64,000 nucleotides of DNA from Bacillus paramycoides (lineage in GTDB: Bacteria; Bacillota; Bacilli; Bacillales; Bacillaceae_G). A program made the translations under genes and the position numbers. The stretch spans positions 62,001-126,000 of the forward strand of contig NZ_MAOI01000065.1 of the NCBI RefSeq assembly GCF_001884235.1. The letters run 5' to 3'. Position 1 is the first letter of the stretch, and each line of letters opens with the position of its first letter. Under the pieces are notes generated by a model. The model worked only from the letters and a program-made list of their open reading frames with translations, was not told the DNA's origin and searched no databases. Shown in pieces: positions 29,975 to 40,134 of the stretch.

Positions 29975-31759
29975 GTGCACGAGCATTTAAAAGAGAAGTT
30001 AGCAATTTTGCCCGATCAACCTGGTTGTTATTTAATGAAGGATAAACAGGGAACGGTTATATACGTCGGAAAAGCAAAGGTACTCAAAAATCGTGTACGC
30101 TCGTACTTTACTGGTTCGCATGATGGGAAAACACTTAGGCTTGTAGGAGAAATTGTAGATTTTGAATATATTGTAACCTCCTCAAATTTGGAGGCTCTTA
30201 TTTTAGAGTTAAATTTAATTAAAAAGTATGATCCAAAATATAATATTCAATTAAAAGATGATAAAACATATCCTTTTATTAAAATTACAGCTGAAAAGCA
30301 GCCGCGTTTACTCATTACGCGAAATGTAAAAAAGGACAAAGGAAAGTACTTTGGTCCTTATCCGAACGCCCAGTCAGCTCATGAAACGAAAAAGTTATTA
30401 GATCGTATGTATCCGCTTCGTAAATGTACCAATATGCCGGATAAAGTTTGTCTCTATTATCATATGGGACAATGTTTAGCACCTTGTGTAAAAGAAGTAA
30501 CGGAAGAACAAAATAAAGAAATTGTAGATGAAATTATTAAGTTTTTAAATGGTGGACATAAAGAAGTTCGTTCAGAATTAGAAGCAAAAATGTATGAGGC
30601 TTCAGAGAAGTTAGAATTTGAACGGGCAAAAGAGTTGCGAGATCAAATTGCTCATATTGATGCAATTATGGAAAAACAAAAGATGATTATGAGTGATTTA
30701 GTGGATCGTGACGTGTTTGGATATGCAGTTGATAAAGGGTGGATGTGTGTTCAAGTTTTCTTCGTTCGAAAAGGAAAGCTAATTGAACGTGATGTTTCTA
30801 TGTTTCCAATCTATGATGAACCAGAAGAGGGATTTTTAACGTTTATCGGTCAATTTTATGAAAACAGTAGTCATTTTAAGCCGAAGGAAATTGTCGTTCC
30901 AGGAAGTATAGATTCAGAATTAGTAGAGCGCTTTTTAGAAGTTGAAGCGACACAGCCGAAGCGTGGGAAGAAAAAAGATCTTGTGGAATTAGCAAATAAA
31001 AACGCGAGAATTGCACTAGAAGAGAAATTTTACTTAATTGAACGCGATGAAGAGCGGACGATTAAAGCTGTTGACAATTTAGGGAAGCAGCTCGGTATTG
31101 AAACGCCATATCGTATTGAAGCGTTTGATAACTCGAATATTCAAGGGACAAATCCTGTTTCAGCAATGATTGCTTTTATCGATGGGAAACCAGCGAAGAA
31201 AGAATATCGGAAATATAAAATTAAAACAGTCCAAGGGCCAGATGATTACGAGTCTATGAGGGAAGTTGTGAGGCGCCGTTATACGAGGGCATTAAAGGAA
31301 AATTTACCCTTGCCAGATTTAATAATTATCGATGGGGGAAAAGGGCATCTCGCGGCTACAAGTGATGTTCTTGAAAACGAGCTTGGATTATATATTCCAA
31401 TGGCAGGGCTTGTCAAAGATGAAAAACATAAAACATCACATTTAATTATTGGGGATCCACCTGAGCCCGTTATGCTTGCGAGGAATAGCCAAGAATTTTA
31501 TTTATTGCAGCGCATTCAAGATGAGGTGCATCGATTTGCAATTACATTCCATCGTCAATTACACGGGAAATCTGTTATTCAATCCGCGTTGGATGAAATT
31601 CCGGGAATCGGTGATAAACGGAAAAAGGTATTGTTAAAACATTTTGGTTCATTAAAAAAGATGAAAGAAGCTTCCATATCGGAATTTGTCGAAGCGGGTA
31701 TGCCGAAAAATGTAGCGGAGACGATTTATACTTATTTAACAGATAAGAAGACGTTGTAG
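29975..31759 (+). CDS. uvrC: Excinuclease ABC subunit UvrC
   Basis: This nuclease makes both incisions in nucleotide excision repair. The 594-aa product starts with GTG after GGAGGGAG. It has the GIY-YIG nuclease domain ([19 protein letters not shown], about 16-34), a UVR motif that contacts UvrB (about 196-230), the RNase H-like second nuclease ([27 protein letters not shown]) and C-terminal helix-hairpin-helix motifs ([13 protein letters not shown]). Its 3' end is part of the terminator hairpin. Confidence 0.97.
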   Translation: MHEHLKEKLAILPDQPGCYLMKDKQGTVIYVGKAKVLKNRVRSYFTGSHDGKTLRLVGEIVDFEYIVTSSNLEALILELNLIKKYDPKYNIQLKDDKTYPFIKITAEKQPRLLITRNVKKDKGKYFGPYPNAQSAHETKKLLDRMYPLRKCTNMPDKVCLYYHMGQCLAPCVKEVTEEQNKEIVDEIIKFLNGGHKEVRSELEAKMYEASEKLEFERAKELRDQIAHIDAIMEKQKMIMSDLVDRDVFGYAVDKGWMCVQVFFVRKGKLIERDVSMFPIYDEPEEGFLTFIGQFYENSSHFKPKEIVVPGSIDSELVERFLEVEATQPKRGKKKDLVELANKNARIALEEKFYLIERDEERTIKAVDNLGKQLGIETPYRIEAFDNSNIQGTNPVSAMIAFIDGKPAKKEYRKYKIKTVQGPDDYESMREVVRRRYTRALKENLPLPDLIIIDGGKGHLAATSDVLENELGLYIPMAGLVKDEKHKTSHLIIGDPPEPVMLARNSQEFYLLQRIQDEVHRFAITFHRQLHGKSVIQSALDEIPGIGDKRKKVLLKHFGSLKKMKEASISEFVEAGMPKNVAETIYTYLTDKKTL

Positions 31760-31781
31760 TTTACAATGTCTTCTGTTTTTT
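31746..31781 (+). terminator. Terminator overlapping the uvrC stop
   Basis: Stem AGAAGACGTTGTA/ACAATGTCTTCT (one mismatch) with T run; the left arm is coding sequence. Confidence 0.82.
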
Positions 31782-31828
31782 GGTATAATTTCTGAAGATT
31801 TGAAATAAACACACCTGAATGAATATAC

Positions 31829-31869
31829 AAAAAAGTCAACTAAACGTATATGTCTAGTTTAGTTGACTG
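31829..31869 (-). terminator. Terminator of yslB
   Basis: Perfect 12-bp stem AGTCAACTAAAC/GTTTAGTTGACT, followed by a T run in minus-strand reading. Confidence 0.9.
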
Positions 31870-31879
31870 TAGGTAAATG

Positions 31880-32329
31880 CTACACTTCAATGAGATCTTT
31901 TATATCCCATTTAACAAGAAATGTAATAGAGTCTGAACGTTTTTTCTGTTCTTCGTAGGACTCGGCAATAACGTTTCTTTGTCTTTGAATTTGCTCGGCG
32001 ATAAATCCAGCTTCTAATTGATAAGAAGAATGTCTTTTTTGTTTTTGACGCTCAGCAATGAGTGCACTTTTAAGTTGGAACTGCATTTCACGACGTTTAT
32101 GCTCAACGATGCTTAAAGTGCCCCAACCGGCTTTTTCGAAAAACTGAATAACTTCTTCAATCGTTTCTAGCGGATATTTTCTTGCAAGATTTCTACCGGA
32201 CCAGTATAAAATTCCATCTAAATCATTACCAATTAAATCAGGTAGTAGTTCTTCACGCAGTAATTCATAAGCGAAGGCGTTCAATGAAACATCTTCTAAA
32301 GATGTTATATCGATTGTATTTTTGCTCAC
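31880..32329 (-). CDS. yslB: YslB family protein (DUF2507)
   Basis: The 149-aa cytoplasmic protein belongs to the V4R/heme-NO-binding-like fold family that includes YslB. Features include the ISAFAYELLREELLPDLIG-like start (here LNAFAYELLREELLPDLIG), YWSGRNLARKYPL and FFEKAGWGTL, then a charged helical tail. Function is unknown. It lies divergent from sdhCAB, as in B. subtilis; lysC, which lies between uvrC and yslB there, is not present here. Confidence 0.88.
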   Translation of the reverse strand: MSKNTIDITSLEDVSLNAFAYELLREELLPDLIGNDLDGILYWSGRNLARKYPLETIEEVIQFFEKAGWGTLSIVEHKRREMQFQLKSALIAERQKQKRHSSYQLEAGFIAEQIQRQRNVIAESYEEQKKRSDSITFLVKWDIKDLIEV

Positions 32330-32464
32330 AATATTCCCCTCTTTCTATAGGGATTATTATATAACATTTCTCATTTATAAAAACAGATTTTTCTTTGGGA
32401 AATCTGAATATATAAGAAGAAAAAAAGAAATGGCAAATTATATGCAAATTATGTATACGTTTTC

Positions 32465-32494
32465 TTGACGCTTCGACAAAAATAGGAGTAAAAT
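32465..32494 (+). promoter_or_regulatory. Putative sigma-A promoter of sdhCAB
   Basis: TTGACG (32465-32470), an 18-base spacer and TAAAAT (32489-32494) lie 135 bp before sdhC. The leader between holds no clear terminator or ORF. Confidence 0.6.
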
Positions 32495-32628
32495 GAACTT
32501 GGTATCAAATTATGCTGAAATATTTCGAATAATTTTTTCAGTTTTTCTTATGCCAATAGTGAAAAAACATTATTGTTGTAAACTAATCTGAAAACAGCAG
32601 TCAAACATTCAAGGGGGGTAATGGGGAC

Positions 32629-33255
32629 ATGAAAGGCCGCGAGTATACGTTTCGTAAGTGGCACTCATTAATGGGGGTCATCCCGGTTGGTGTCTTTTTG
32701 ACGCAACATTTAGTAGTAAACAACTTTGCAACAAGAGGAGCAGAGGCTTTTAACAAAGCTGCAGGCTTTATGGAGCTCCTTCCATTCCGGTATGCGCTAG
32801 AAATTTTCATCATCTTTTTACCTATACTGTACCATGCTATATATGGCTTATATATTGCATTTACAGCTAAGAACAATGCGGTATCTTACGGTTATTTCCG
32901 TAACTGGATGTTCGTCTTCCAACGAATTTCAGGTATCGTTACGCTGATATTTATTTCTTGGCACGTCTGGGAAACTCGTATTCAAGCAATGTTAGGTAAA
33001 GAGGTAAACTATGATATGATGGCAGATATTTTAAGCAATCCAGCTATGTTTGCATTCTACTTAGTTGGTGTTGTTTCAACTATTTTCCACTTTGCAAATG
33101 GACTATGGACATTCTGCATAAGCTGGGGAATTACAGTATCTCCACGTTCACAAAGAATCTCTACTTATGTAACATTAGCTATTTTCTTAGGTCTATCTTA
33201 TGTAGGTGTGAGTGCATTATTAGCGTTCATCGATCCACAGCTAGCAAACCAGTAA
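32629..33255 (+). CDS. sdhC: Succinate dehydrogenase cytochrome b558 subunit
   Basis: This diheme membrane anchor of complex II passes electrons to menaquinone. The 208-aa product has five hydrophobic helices and conserved His residues suited to heme binding (KWHSLMG, TQHLVVNN, ILYHAIYG, SWHVWETR, IFHFANGLW). An AAGGGGGG ribosome site precedes the ATG. It is first in the sdhCAB operon, 13 bp before sdhA. Confidence 0.96.
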   Translation: MKGREYTFRKWHSLMGVIPVGVFLTQHLVVNNFATRGAEAFNKAAGFMELLPFRYALEIFIIFLPILYHAIYGLYIAFTAKNNAVSYGYFRNWMFVFQRISGIVTLIFISWHVWETRIQAMLGKEVNYDMMADILSNPAMFAFYLVGVVSTIFHFANGLWTFCISWGITVSPRSQRISTYVTLAIFLGLSYVGVSALLAFIDPQLANQ

Positions 33256-33268
33256 GGAGTGGGAGAGC

Positions 33269-35062
33269 ATGAAAGGGAAACTTATAGTAGTCGGCGGTGG
33301 CTTGGCTGGCTTAATGGCAACGATTAAAGCGGCAGAAGCAGGAGTAAATGTTGAACTGTTTTCATTAGTACCAGTAAAACGTTCACATTCTGTATGTGCC
33401 CAAGGTGGAATTAACGGTGCCGTAAATACGAAAGGTGAAGGGGATTCTCCATGGATCCACTTTGACGATACAATTTATGGTGGGGATTTCTTAGCGAACC
33501 AACCACCAGTTAAAGCGATGTGTGAAGCAGCACCTGGTATTATTCATTTAATGGACCGCATGGGTGTTATGTTCAACCGTACGGAAGAAGGACTTCTTGA
33601 TTTCCGTCGTTTTGGTGGAACACAACATCACCGTACAGCATTTGCTGGCGCAACAACTGGTCAACAATTACTATACGCATTAGATGAGCAAGTACGTCGC
33701 CATGAAGTAGCAGGACTTGTAACGAAATATGAAGGTTGGGATTTCTTACGAGCTGTTGTGGATGACGAAGGTGTGTGCCGAGGAATCGTTGCACAAGACT
33801 TACAAACTATGGAGATTAAAAGTTTCCAAGCTGATGCCGTGATTATGGCAACAGGGGGCCCTGGTATCATCTTCGGAAAATCAACGAACTCCATTATTAA
33901 TACAGGTACAGCAGCATCTGCTGTATATCAGCAAGGTGCATATTATGCGAACGGTGAGTTCATTCAAATCCATCCAACAGCAATTCCTGGAGACGATAAG
34001 TTACGTCTTATGAGTGAATCTGCACGTGGTGAAGGTGGACGTGTTTGGACATATAAAGATGGTAAGCCATGGTACTTCTTAGAAGAAAAATATCCAGCTT
34101 ACGGAAACCTTGTACCTCGTGATATTGCAACGCGTGAAATCTTTGATGTTTGCGTAGAGCAAAAACTAGGTATTAACGGTGAAAACATGGTATATCTAGA
34201 TCTTTCTCATAAAGATCCAAAAGAACTAGATATTAAACTTGGCGGAATTATTGAAATCTATGAGAAATTTACAGGTGATGATCCTCGTAAACTACCAATG
34301 AAAATCTTCCCAGCGGTTCACTATTCAATGGGCGGATTATGGGTTGATTATAAGCAGATGACAAGTATTCCAGGTTTATTTGCAGCAGGTGAGTGTGATT
34401 ATTCTATGCACGGTGGTAACCGTCTAGGTGCGAACTCACTATTATCAGCAATCTACGGTGGTATGGTAGCAGGACCGAATGCAATTGAGTATATGAAAGG
34501 TCTTTCTAAATCATCTGATGCTGTGTCATCTACTGTATATGAGCAAAATGAATTAATCGAAACAGAGAAATTTAACAATATTTTAACGCTTGATGGTAAC
34601 GAAAATGCATATGTTCTTCATAAAGAGCTTGGAGAATGGATGACAGATAACGTTACAGTAGTTCGTGAAAATAAAAAATTACTAGAAACAGATGCGAAAA
34701 TTGAAGAGTTAATGGCTCGTTACAAACGCATAAACATTAACGATACAGCAAGATGGAGTAACCAAGGTGCTTCATTTACACGCCAACTTGCAAATATGTT
34801 TGAATTAGCGCGTGTTATTACAATTGGGGCATACAACCGTAATGAAAGCCGCGGAGCGCATTATAAACCAGAATTCCCAAATCGTGATGATGCAAACTTC
34901 TTAAAAACTACGATGGCAAAATTTGAAGGAGAAGGAAATGCACCAGCATTCCATTACGAAGACGTGGATGTTTCATTAATTAAACCACGTAAACGTGACT
35001 ATTCTTCAAAACATGATGTAGCTGCTAAGGGTGAAGAGAAGGGGGATAAACAACATGTCTGA
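33269..35062 (+). CDS. sdhA: Succinate dehydrogenase flavoprotein subunit
   Basis: It oxidises succinate to fumarate at a covalent FAD on the inner side of the membrane. The 597-aa product shows the dinucleotide fold VVGGGLAGLMATIKAAEAG, the FAD-linking His in RSHSVCAQGGING, the active-site SARGEGGRVW region, and the C-terminal capping domain. AAGGAGTGGGAG precedes the ATG. It overlaps sdhB by 8 bases. Confidence 0.97.
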   Translation: MKGKLIVVGGGLAGLMATIKAAEAGVNVELFSLVPVKRSHSVCAQGGINGAVNTKGEGDSPWIHFDDTIYGGDFLANQPPVKAMCEAAPGIIHLMDRMGVMFNRTEEGLLDFRRFGGTQHHRTAFAGATTGQQLLYALDEQVRRHEVAGLVTKYEGWDFLRAVVDDEGVCRGIVAQDLQTMEIKSFQADAVIMATGGPGIIFGKSTNSIINTGTAASAVYQQGAYYANGEFIQIHPTAIPGDDKLRLMSESARGEGGRVWTYKDGKPWYFLEEKYPAYGNLVPRDIATREIFDVCVEQKLGINGENMVYLDLSHKDPKELDIKLGGIIEIYEKFTGDDPRKLPMKIFPAVHYSMGGLWVDYKQMTSIPGLFAAGECDYSMHGGNRLGANSLLSAIYGGMVAGPNAIEYMKGLSKSSDAVSSTVYEQNELIETEKFNNILTLDGNENAYVLHKELGEWMTDNVTVVRENKKLLETDAKIEELMARYKRININDTARWSNQGASFTRQLANMFELARVITIGAYNRNESRGAHYKPEFPNRDDANFLKTTMAKFEGEGNAPAFHYEDVDVSLIKPRKRDYSSKHDVAAKGEEKGDKQHV

Positions 35063-35816
35063 GAAAACAATCCGCCTCATCATTACGAGACAAGATGGAC
35101 CAGATGCACAAGAGTTTGAACAAGAGTTTGAAATTCCGTATCGTCCTAATATGAATATTATTTCGGCGCTTATGGAAATTCGTCGTAATCCTGTTGACTC
35201 AAAAGGAAACCACACAACTCCAGTTGCATGGGATATGAACTGTTTAGAGGAAGTATGTGGAGCATGTTCGATGGTGATTAACGGAAAACCACGTCAATCA
35301 TGTACAGCTCTTATTGACCAATTAGAACAACCAATTCGCTTAAAGCCGATGAAGACATTCCCAGTTGTACGTGATTTACAAGTTGACCGTAGTCGCATGT
35401 TTAACGCGTTAAAACGTGTGAAAGCTTGGATTCCAATTGATGGTACGTACGACCTAGGACCAGGTCCAAGAATGCCAGAGAAAAAGCGCCAATGGGCATA
35501 TGAGCTTTCAAAATGTATGACATGTGGTGTTTGCCTAGAGTCATGTCCGAACGTAAACAGTAAATCTGACTTTATTGGACCAGCACCGCTTTCACAAGCG
35601 CGTTTATTCAACTCGCATCCAACTGGTGAAATGCATAAAGCAGATCGTTTACGTGCAATTATGGGTGATGGAGGACTTGCAAACTGTGGTAACTCTCAGA
35701 ACTGTGTGCAATCATGTCCGAAAGGTATTCCATTAACAACTTCAATTGCAGCATTAAACCGTGATACAACAATTCAATCGTTCAAAGATTTCTTTGGTAG
35801 CGACAATAACTATTAA
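35055..35816 (+). CDS. sdhB: Succinate dehydrogenase iron-sulfur subunit
   Basis: It relays electrons from SdhA to the heme anchor. The 253-aa product has a plant-type ferredoxin domain with 2Fe-2S ligands (CLEEVCGACSM, then C in RQSC) and a bacterial ferredoxin domain (CMTCGVCLESCP and CGNSQNCVQSCPKG). The ATG at 35055 follows GGGGGATAAA inside the end of sdhA; an earlier in-frame ATG at 35031 lies deeper in sdhA without a better ribosome site. Confidence 0.97.
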   Translation: MSEKTIRLIITRQDGPDAQEFEQEFEIPYRPNMNIISALMEIRRNPVDSKGNHTTPVAWDMNCLEEVCGACSMVINGKPRQSCTALIDQLEQPIRLKPMKTFPVVRDLQVDRSRMFNALKRVKAWIPIDGTYDLGPGPRMPEKKRQWAYELSKCMTCGVCLESCPNVNSKSDFIGPAPLSQARLFNSHPTGEMHKADRLRAIMGDGGLANCGNSQNCVQSCPKGIPLTTSIAALNRDTTIQSFKDFFGSDNNY

Positions 35817-35819
35817 TGA

Positions 35820-35853
35820 ATATTGCCTCTTCATTTTGAAGAGGCAATATTTA
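35820..35853 (+). terminator. Terminator after sdhCAB
   Basis: Perfect stem ATATTGCCTCTTC/GAAGAGGCAATAT, three bases after the stop. Confidence 0.88.
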
Positions 35854-35908
35854 TAGCTTGATTTTTCTGTTTATTCTGTGTATTTATAAAAGAAAAGGAG
35901 AGGGAACA

Positions 35909-36355
35909 ATGAAGAGAATTTCTTATATTGAAGACTTTGAGCAGTGGGAAAGTGGTTTTTCATTTTATAATCCTGTTAAAGTTCGTTTTGGTGAAGTAGA
36001 TATGTTTGGCCATGTGAATAACGTCATTGCTTTTACATATTTTGAAGAAGCGCGTATCGCATTGTTTAAAGAACTTGGATTTATGCAAGAATGGACACAT
36101 GAATCTTCAGAAACGATGATAGTCGTCGCAGATCTACAATGCAATTTCATAAAACAAATTTATTTTGATGAGCATTTGAAGGTATATGTAAAGGCGGGAA
36201 CGGTTGGGAATTCTTCTTTAGATTTACACTATATGGTCAAAAATGCAGAGGGAGAAGTTTGTTTAGTTGGGCGTGGAACAATGGTGCAAGCATCGAAAAA
36301 AACTGGAAGAGGCGAACCATGGCCTGAAGAATGGAAGAAGAAGTTGCTACAATAA
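35909..36355 (+). CDS. YsmA-type hotdog-fold acyl-CoA thioesterase
   Basis: The 148-aa product belongs to the 4HBT thioesterase family: VRFGEVDMFGHVNNVIAFTYFEEARIALF carries the Asp and helix of the active site. The ATG at 35909 follows AAAGGAGAGGG; an earlier in-frame start at 35858 would add an implausible hydrophobic leader. B. subtilis has ysmA in the same place after sdhB. The acyl substrate is unknown. Confidence 0.87.
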   Translation: MKRISYIEDFEQWESGFSFYNPVKVRFGEVDMFGHVNNVIAFTYFEEARIALFKELGFMQEWTHESSETMIVVADLQCNFIKQIYFDEHLKVYVKAGTVGNSSLDLHYMVKNAEGEVCLVGRGTMVQASKKTGRGEPWPEEWKKKLLQ

Positions 36356-36367
36356 TAGAATGAAAGA

Positions 36368-36400
36368 AAAATAAGAGAGCGATTCGCTCTCTTATTTTTT
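36368..36400. terminator. Bidirectional terminator between thioesterase and VanY/LdcB genes
   Basis: Stem AATAAGAGAGCG/CGCTCTCTTATT lies between convergent genes and overlaps the end of the peptidase gene. Confidence 0.87.
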
Positions 36401-37171
36401 GTCCTCCATCGCCTCTTCTAATGTTAGATGGTGCTTATATATGTATGTGGCGTATGGATTACCAACGTAGCGCAAGTGCCACGGTTCATATGCATACTCT
36501 GTTGTCTTTGTTTTATCCTCTAAATAACGAATGACAAATCCGAACTCATGGGCATGTTCTGCAACCCATTTTCCCTCTGCGGTCTCTCCGAAGATTGGTT
36601 CTAATTGGAATTTAGCAGATTTTGAGCTAATATCCATTGCTAGACCAGTTTGATGCTCGCTTGTTCCAGGAATTGCACTTACTGAATCAGCTTCAGCTTT
36701 TCCTTGGCGTTTAATATATGTGTTATGTAATGATTGTTGGCGTTTGTAAGAACGGTAACCTGAAACTGCTGTAAGTTCTAAGCCTTCCTTTTTCGCTGCT
36801 TGGAACATTTTTTCGAGCGCGTCTGAAGCATCTTTACGAAGTAATGTTTTCTCCTTATCTTTTGGACTAGTAAATGGTACGTTCGGTTTAGTTAAATCTT
36901 CTGGAATGTACCCATCTGGTAATTTACGATGTTTATTGACCAATACAAGATCAGAATCTGGATTTGTTACAACGGAAAAATTATCATCTAGTTTCTTTGC
37001 ATTATGATCAGCTTTTGGAAAAGCAGGAATCTCTTCTTTTTGATGGCTATTATGTTTTTGACTTTCGACAGCTTTCGCCTCATTCTGTAGTGGTGATTTA
37101 GAACCGAAGTAAGCGAAAGATGTGATACCGATTACAATAGTAGCGGCAGAAATAATTACTATTTTTTTCAT
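36392..37171 (-). CDS. M15B D-alanyl-D-alanine carboxypeptidase (VanY/LdcB type)
   Basis: This exported peptidase trims peptidoglycan stem peptides. The 259-aa product has an N-terminal signal anchor (about 1-22), a polar linker, and a zinc peptidase domain with SGYRSYKRQ, SEHQTGLAMDI (His and Asp zinc ligands) and EPWHLRYVG (catalytic Glu and third His). Whether it prefers penta- or tetrapeptides cannot be told. It is a single gene on the minus strand. Confidence 0.9.
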   Translation of the reverse strand: MKKIVIISAATIVIGITSFAYFGSKSPLQNEAKAVESQKHNSHQKEEIPAFPKADHNAKKLDDNFSVVTNPDSDLVLVNKHRKLPDGYIPEDLTKPNVPFTSPKDKEKTLLRKDASDALEKMFQAAKKEGLELTAVSGYRSYKRQQSLHNTYIKRQGKAEADSVSAIPGTSEHQTGLAMDISSKSAKFQLEPIFGETAEGKWVAEHAHEFGFVIRYLEDKTKTTEYAYEPWHLRYVGNPYATYIYKHHLTLEEAMEDKK

Positions 37172-37436
37172 GATGCCCTGTAATCACAGTCCTTTCTTAA
37201 TAAAATTTGTATCATTATTGATTATAAATCTAGTTTGTCGAAAAAGAAATATAAGAGTCGTAACGTAATAGAAATGCAAAGAAAATGTCAGAAAATGTGT
37301 GAAATTGTAGAATTTTTTCACATAATTCATTTCTTATCTTTCATGAAATTCATTTTTTATGTAATATATATGTATAAGAAGATGTAGCGATTATCGAGAA
37401 TAAAGGACTTCTTGTATAGACTAGGAGTGAATGAGA

Positions 37437-38231
37437 ATGGATTTTGCAACAATTATTGGGCTCATTTTAGGATTTGTAGCGGTAGTAGTAGGGATGTTCG
37501 TCAAGGGCGCTGACGTAACAGCCTTATTGAATCCTGCCGCAGCATTAATTATTTTTATCGGTACATTTGCCGCAGTTTGTATTGCATTTCCGATGAATCA
37601 ACTTAAGAGGGTTCCAAAATTATTTAAAGTTCTTTTTGGTTCAAATAAAAAAGATTTAAGTTATGAACAGTTGCTAGAATTATTTGTTCATTGGACATCT
37701 GAGAGTAGAAAATATGGTATTTTGTCTTTAGAGCAACAATTAGATAAAATTGAAGATGAGTTTCTTTTGCGTGGTATGAAATTTGTTATTGATGGCGTAT
37801 CTGCGGAAGATTTAGAACAAATTTTAGAAGCTGAATTAGAAGCAATTGAAGAGAGGCATGCAAAAGGTGCTGCTATTTTTTCGCAAGCTGGTACATATGC
37901 ACCTACATTAGGGGTTTTAGGTGCTGTTATTGGTCTTGTAGCTGCACTTGGAAATTTAACTGATATTGAGAAGCTAGGGCATGCTATTTCAGGTGCATTT
38001 ATTGCAACGATTTTCGGTATTTTTTCAGGTTATGTGTTATGGCATCCATTTGCAAATAAATTAAAGCAAAAGTCTGCCGCTGAATTAGAGAAGAAGCGTT
38101 TAATTATTGATTGTTTATTAATGTTACAAGAAGGTACATATCCGTTTATTATGAAAAACCGCATTTTAGGTGCGCTTTCTGCGACTGAGCGTAAGAAGCT
38201 AGAAAAAGGAGCGGAAAAAAATGCGGAGTAA
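37437..38231 (+). CDS. motA: Flagellar motor stator protein MotA
   Basis: With MotB it forms the ion channel that powers flagellar rotation. The 264-aa product has four membrane helices, two near the N-terminus and two in GTYAPTLGVLGAVIGLVAAL and LGHAISGAFIATIFGIFSGYVLWHPFANKLK, which match MotA closely. I chose the ATG at 37437, nine bases from AGGAG; the ATG two codons earlier is too close to it. It overlaps motB by 11 bases. Confidence 0.92.
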   Translation: MDFATIIGLILGFVAVVVGMFVKGADVTALLNPAAALIIFIGTFAAVCIAFPMNQLKRVPKLFKVLFGSNKKDLSYEQLLELFVHWTSESRKYGILSLEQQLDKIEDEFLLRGMKFVIDGVSAEDLEQILEAELEAIEERHAKGAAIFSQAGTYAPTLGVLGAVIGLVAALGNLTDIEKLGHAISGAFIATIFGIFSGYVLWHPFANKLKQKSAAELEKKRLIIDCLLMLQEGTYPFIMKNRILGALSATERKKLEKGAEKNAE

Positions 38232-39006
38232 GAAAAATAGAAGAGGTAAAAAGAAAAAACACGATGAGCATATTGATGAAACTTGGCTAATTCCGTATTC
38301 TGATATGCTAACGTTGTTGTTTGCGCTGTTTATTGTTTTATTTGCAATGAGTAGTATAGATGCTGCGAAATTTAAACAGATGGCAGTAGCTTTTCGCAGT
38401 GAACTAGCAGGTGGAACAGGAAATAAAGAGTTTTTAAGTGATCAAAAACCGAAGAAAGAAAAGGAATTATCGGCAAGCAGTTTGGAATCTGAGAATATGA
38501 AAAAAAATGCTGAAGCTGAAGTGAAGCAGCAAGAAATGAATGAATTAAAAGCAGTACAACAAAGTATTGACAAGTATATTGCTGAGAATCAATTATCTTC
38601 TTCTTTTAAAACTGATTTAACAGAAAAAGGGTTAATGGTAACGATATTAGAAAATGTCCTATTTGATTCAGGAAAAGCGGATGTGAAGTTGGAATCGTTA
38701 GGGATTGCAAAAGAGATGTCGAATCTACTTGTTTCGGCATCACCTCGTGAAATCACAGTATCTGGTCATACAGATACTGTTCCTATCGCAAATGCTCAGT
38801 TTGCATCAAACTGGGAGTTAAGTACACAGCGTGCAGTAAATTTTATGCAGGTATTACTTCAAAATAAAGAATTGCAACCAGAAAAATTTAGTGCAATTGG
38901 TTACGGAGAATACCGTCCAATTGCACCAAATGATACACCAGAAGGAAAAGCAAAAAATAGACGTGTAGAAGTATTTATTTTACCTTTAACAAGAAATATG
39001 CAATAA
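38221..39006 (+). CDS. motB: Flagellar motor stator protein MotB
   Basis: It anchors the stator to peptidoglycan. The 261-aa product has one membrane helix with the ion-binding Asp in IPYSDMLTLLFALFIVLFAMSS, a charged plug/linker, and an OmpA-like domain (about 150-255) with SGHTDTVPI, SNWELSTQRAVNFM and KNRRVEVFILP. Length and the OmpA block match B. subtilis MotB better than MotS. The start overlaps motA, so the two are coupled. Confidence 0.92.
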   Translation: MRSKKNRRGKKKKHDEHIDETWLIPYSDMLTLLFALFIVLFAMSSIDAAKFKQMAVAFRSELAGGTGNKEFLSDQKPKKEKELSASSLESENMKKNAEAEVKQQEMNELKAVQQSIDKYIAENQLSSSFKTDLTEKGLMVTILENVLFDSGKADVKLESLGIAKEMSNLLVSASPREITVSGHTDTVPIANAQFASNWELSTQRAVNFMQVLLQNKELQPEKFSAIGYGEYRPIAPNDTPEGKAKNRRVEVFILPLTRNMQ

Positions 39007-39033
39007 AAGAGGATGGCGAAAGCCATCCTCTTT
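39006..39033. terminator. Terminator between motB and the acid phosphatase gene
   Basis: Stem AAAGAGGATGGC/GCCATCCTCTTT between convergent genes. Confidence 0.87.
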
Positions 39034-39034
39034 G

Positions 39035-39862
39035 TTATTTTGCATCAAATGATTTTAAGTTGTCACGACGAATTTTATCTTTTTCTGCATCTGATTTTTT
39101 GAAATCATAGTCATATAAAGCGCCTTCCCAATCACCATACATTGGATTAGGGAAAATGATGAATTTCTCACCAAATTGTGCTTTTGATTCTTCTACTGTT
39201 TGATTGCGATCTTTTACAGATTTTCCATCAAAACCAGTGAAATCAGATAAGTTATCACCGAAGAATAGGACAATATCATGTGTTTGAGAAACAAGTTCAC
39301 GGCGTTTTTCTTTTCCTTTTTCTTTCGGGTCTTGTAGTAATATGTGTTCTTTCGTTGCTTGAGGAGCACCTACGCGCTCGAGATTTTTAATTGTTGCATC
39401 TAGTTGATTCGTTTTACGATTTGAGATGTAGTAAATATCTACACCTTTAGACTCTGTATATTTTAAGAAATCAATCGCGCCTGGAAGGGCTTCAGCTTCA
39501 GCCTTATTAATCCAATCGCCCCATTTATAAGGATAGCCTTTTCCTGTTTTTACGCTCATTGCTTGATGAGGACTGTTATCTAAAACAGTTTCATCTAAAT
39601 CAAGTACGATAGCAGGTTTTTTGTTTGTACCTTTTGCAAGAGCTGCATCAAGCTTCAATTGACCAATATTGTATCCTTGGTAGTACAGCGCTTTCGTTTC
39701 GCCAGCTGTTTGATACCATAAATCAGCCATCAATTGCTGGTCTGTTAATTTTACTTTCTCTTCTTTTGCCACTGTTTTCTCAGCTGTTCCTGAACATGCT
39801 ACAAGCGATGTGGAAAGAACGGCTACAGATAATAAAGTGGTAATACCCCTCTTCATCTTCAT
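39035..39862 (-). CDS. Lipoprotein e(P4)-family acid phosphatase/5'-nucleotidase
   Basis: This surface lipoprotein of the HAD class C phosphatases removes phosphate from nucleotides such as NMN. The 275-aa product has a signal with lipobox LVAC (Cys about 23), the catalytic DLDETVLDN motif, IYYISNRK (motif II), and FFGDNLSDF (motif IV). A single gene, minus strand, convergent with motB. Substrate choice is inferred from the family. Confidence 0.93.
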   Translation of the reverse strand: MKMKRGITTLLSVAVLSTSLVACSGTAEKTVAKEEKVKLTDQQLMADLWYQTAGETKALYYQGYNIGQLKLDAALAKGTNKKPAIVLDLDETVLDNSPHQAMSVKTGKGYPYKWGDWINKAEAEALPGAIDFLKYTESKGVDIYYISNRKTNQLDATIKNLERVGAPQATKEHILLQDPKEKGKEKRRELVSQTHDIVLFFGDNLSDFTGFDGKSVKDRNQTVEESKAQFGEKFIIFPNPMYGDWEGALYDYDFKKSDAEKDKIRRDNLKSFDAK

Positions 39863-40134
39863 ATGTATCCTCCTTGATGTTAGAAAATCAATTAATATTA
39901 TATATTAAAATATAATATTTTTTGTATTTTTTTTTATGAACATTTGCATATTGTCTTTTGTATATATAGTAGTTTGTCCTATAGTAGATAAGATGCATAA
40001 AAAAGATGCGATAAAAACTAAGTAGCTGAAGAAAAGGAATGTATATAAGAAGATGGAATAAGGTTACTATATGTTGTTTTTTAAACAATCATATTATGAA
40101 AGCGAGAATGCTATTGAAGGGGAGGATATATACA

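Noticed and set aside
31829-31869. Inverted repeat as an insertion-sequence end
   Set aside because: The 12-bp perfect stem with a T run just behind yslB is better explained as its terminator, and no transposase or second copy is near.
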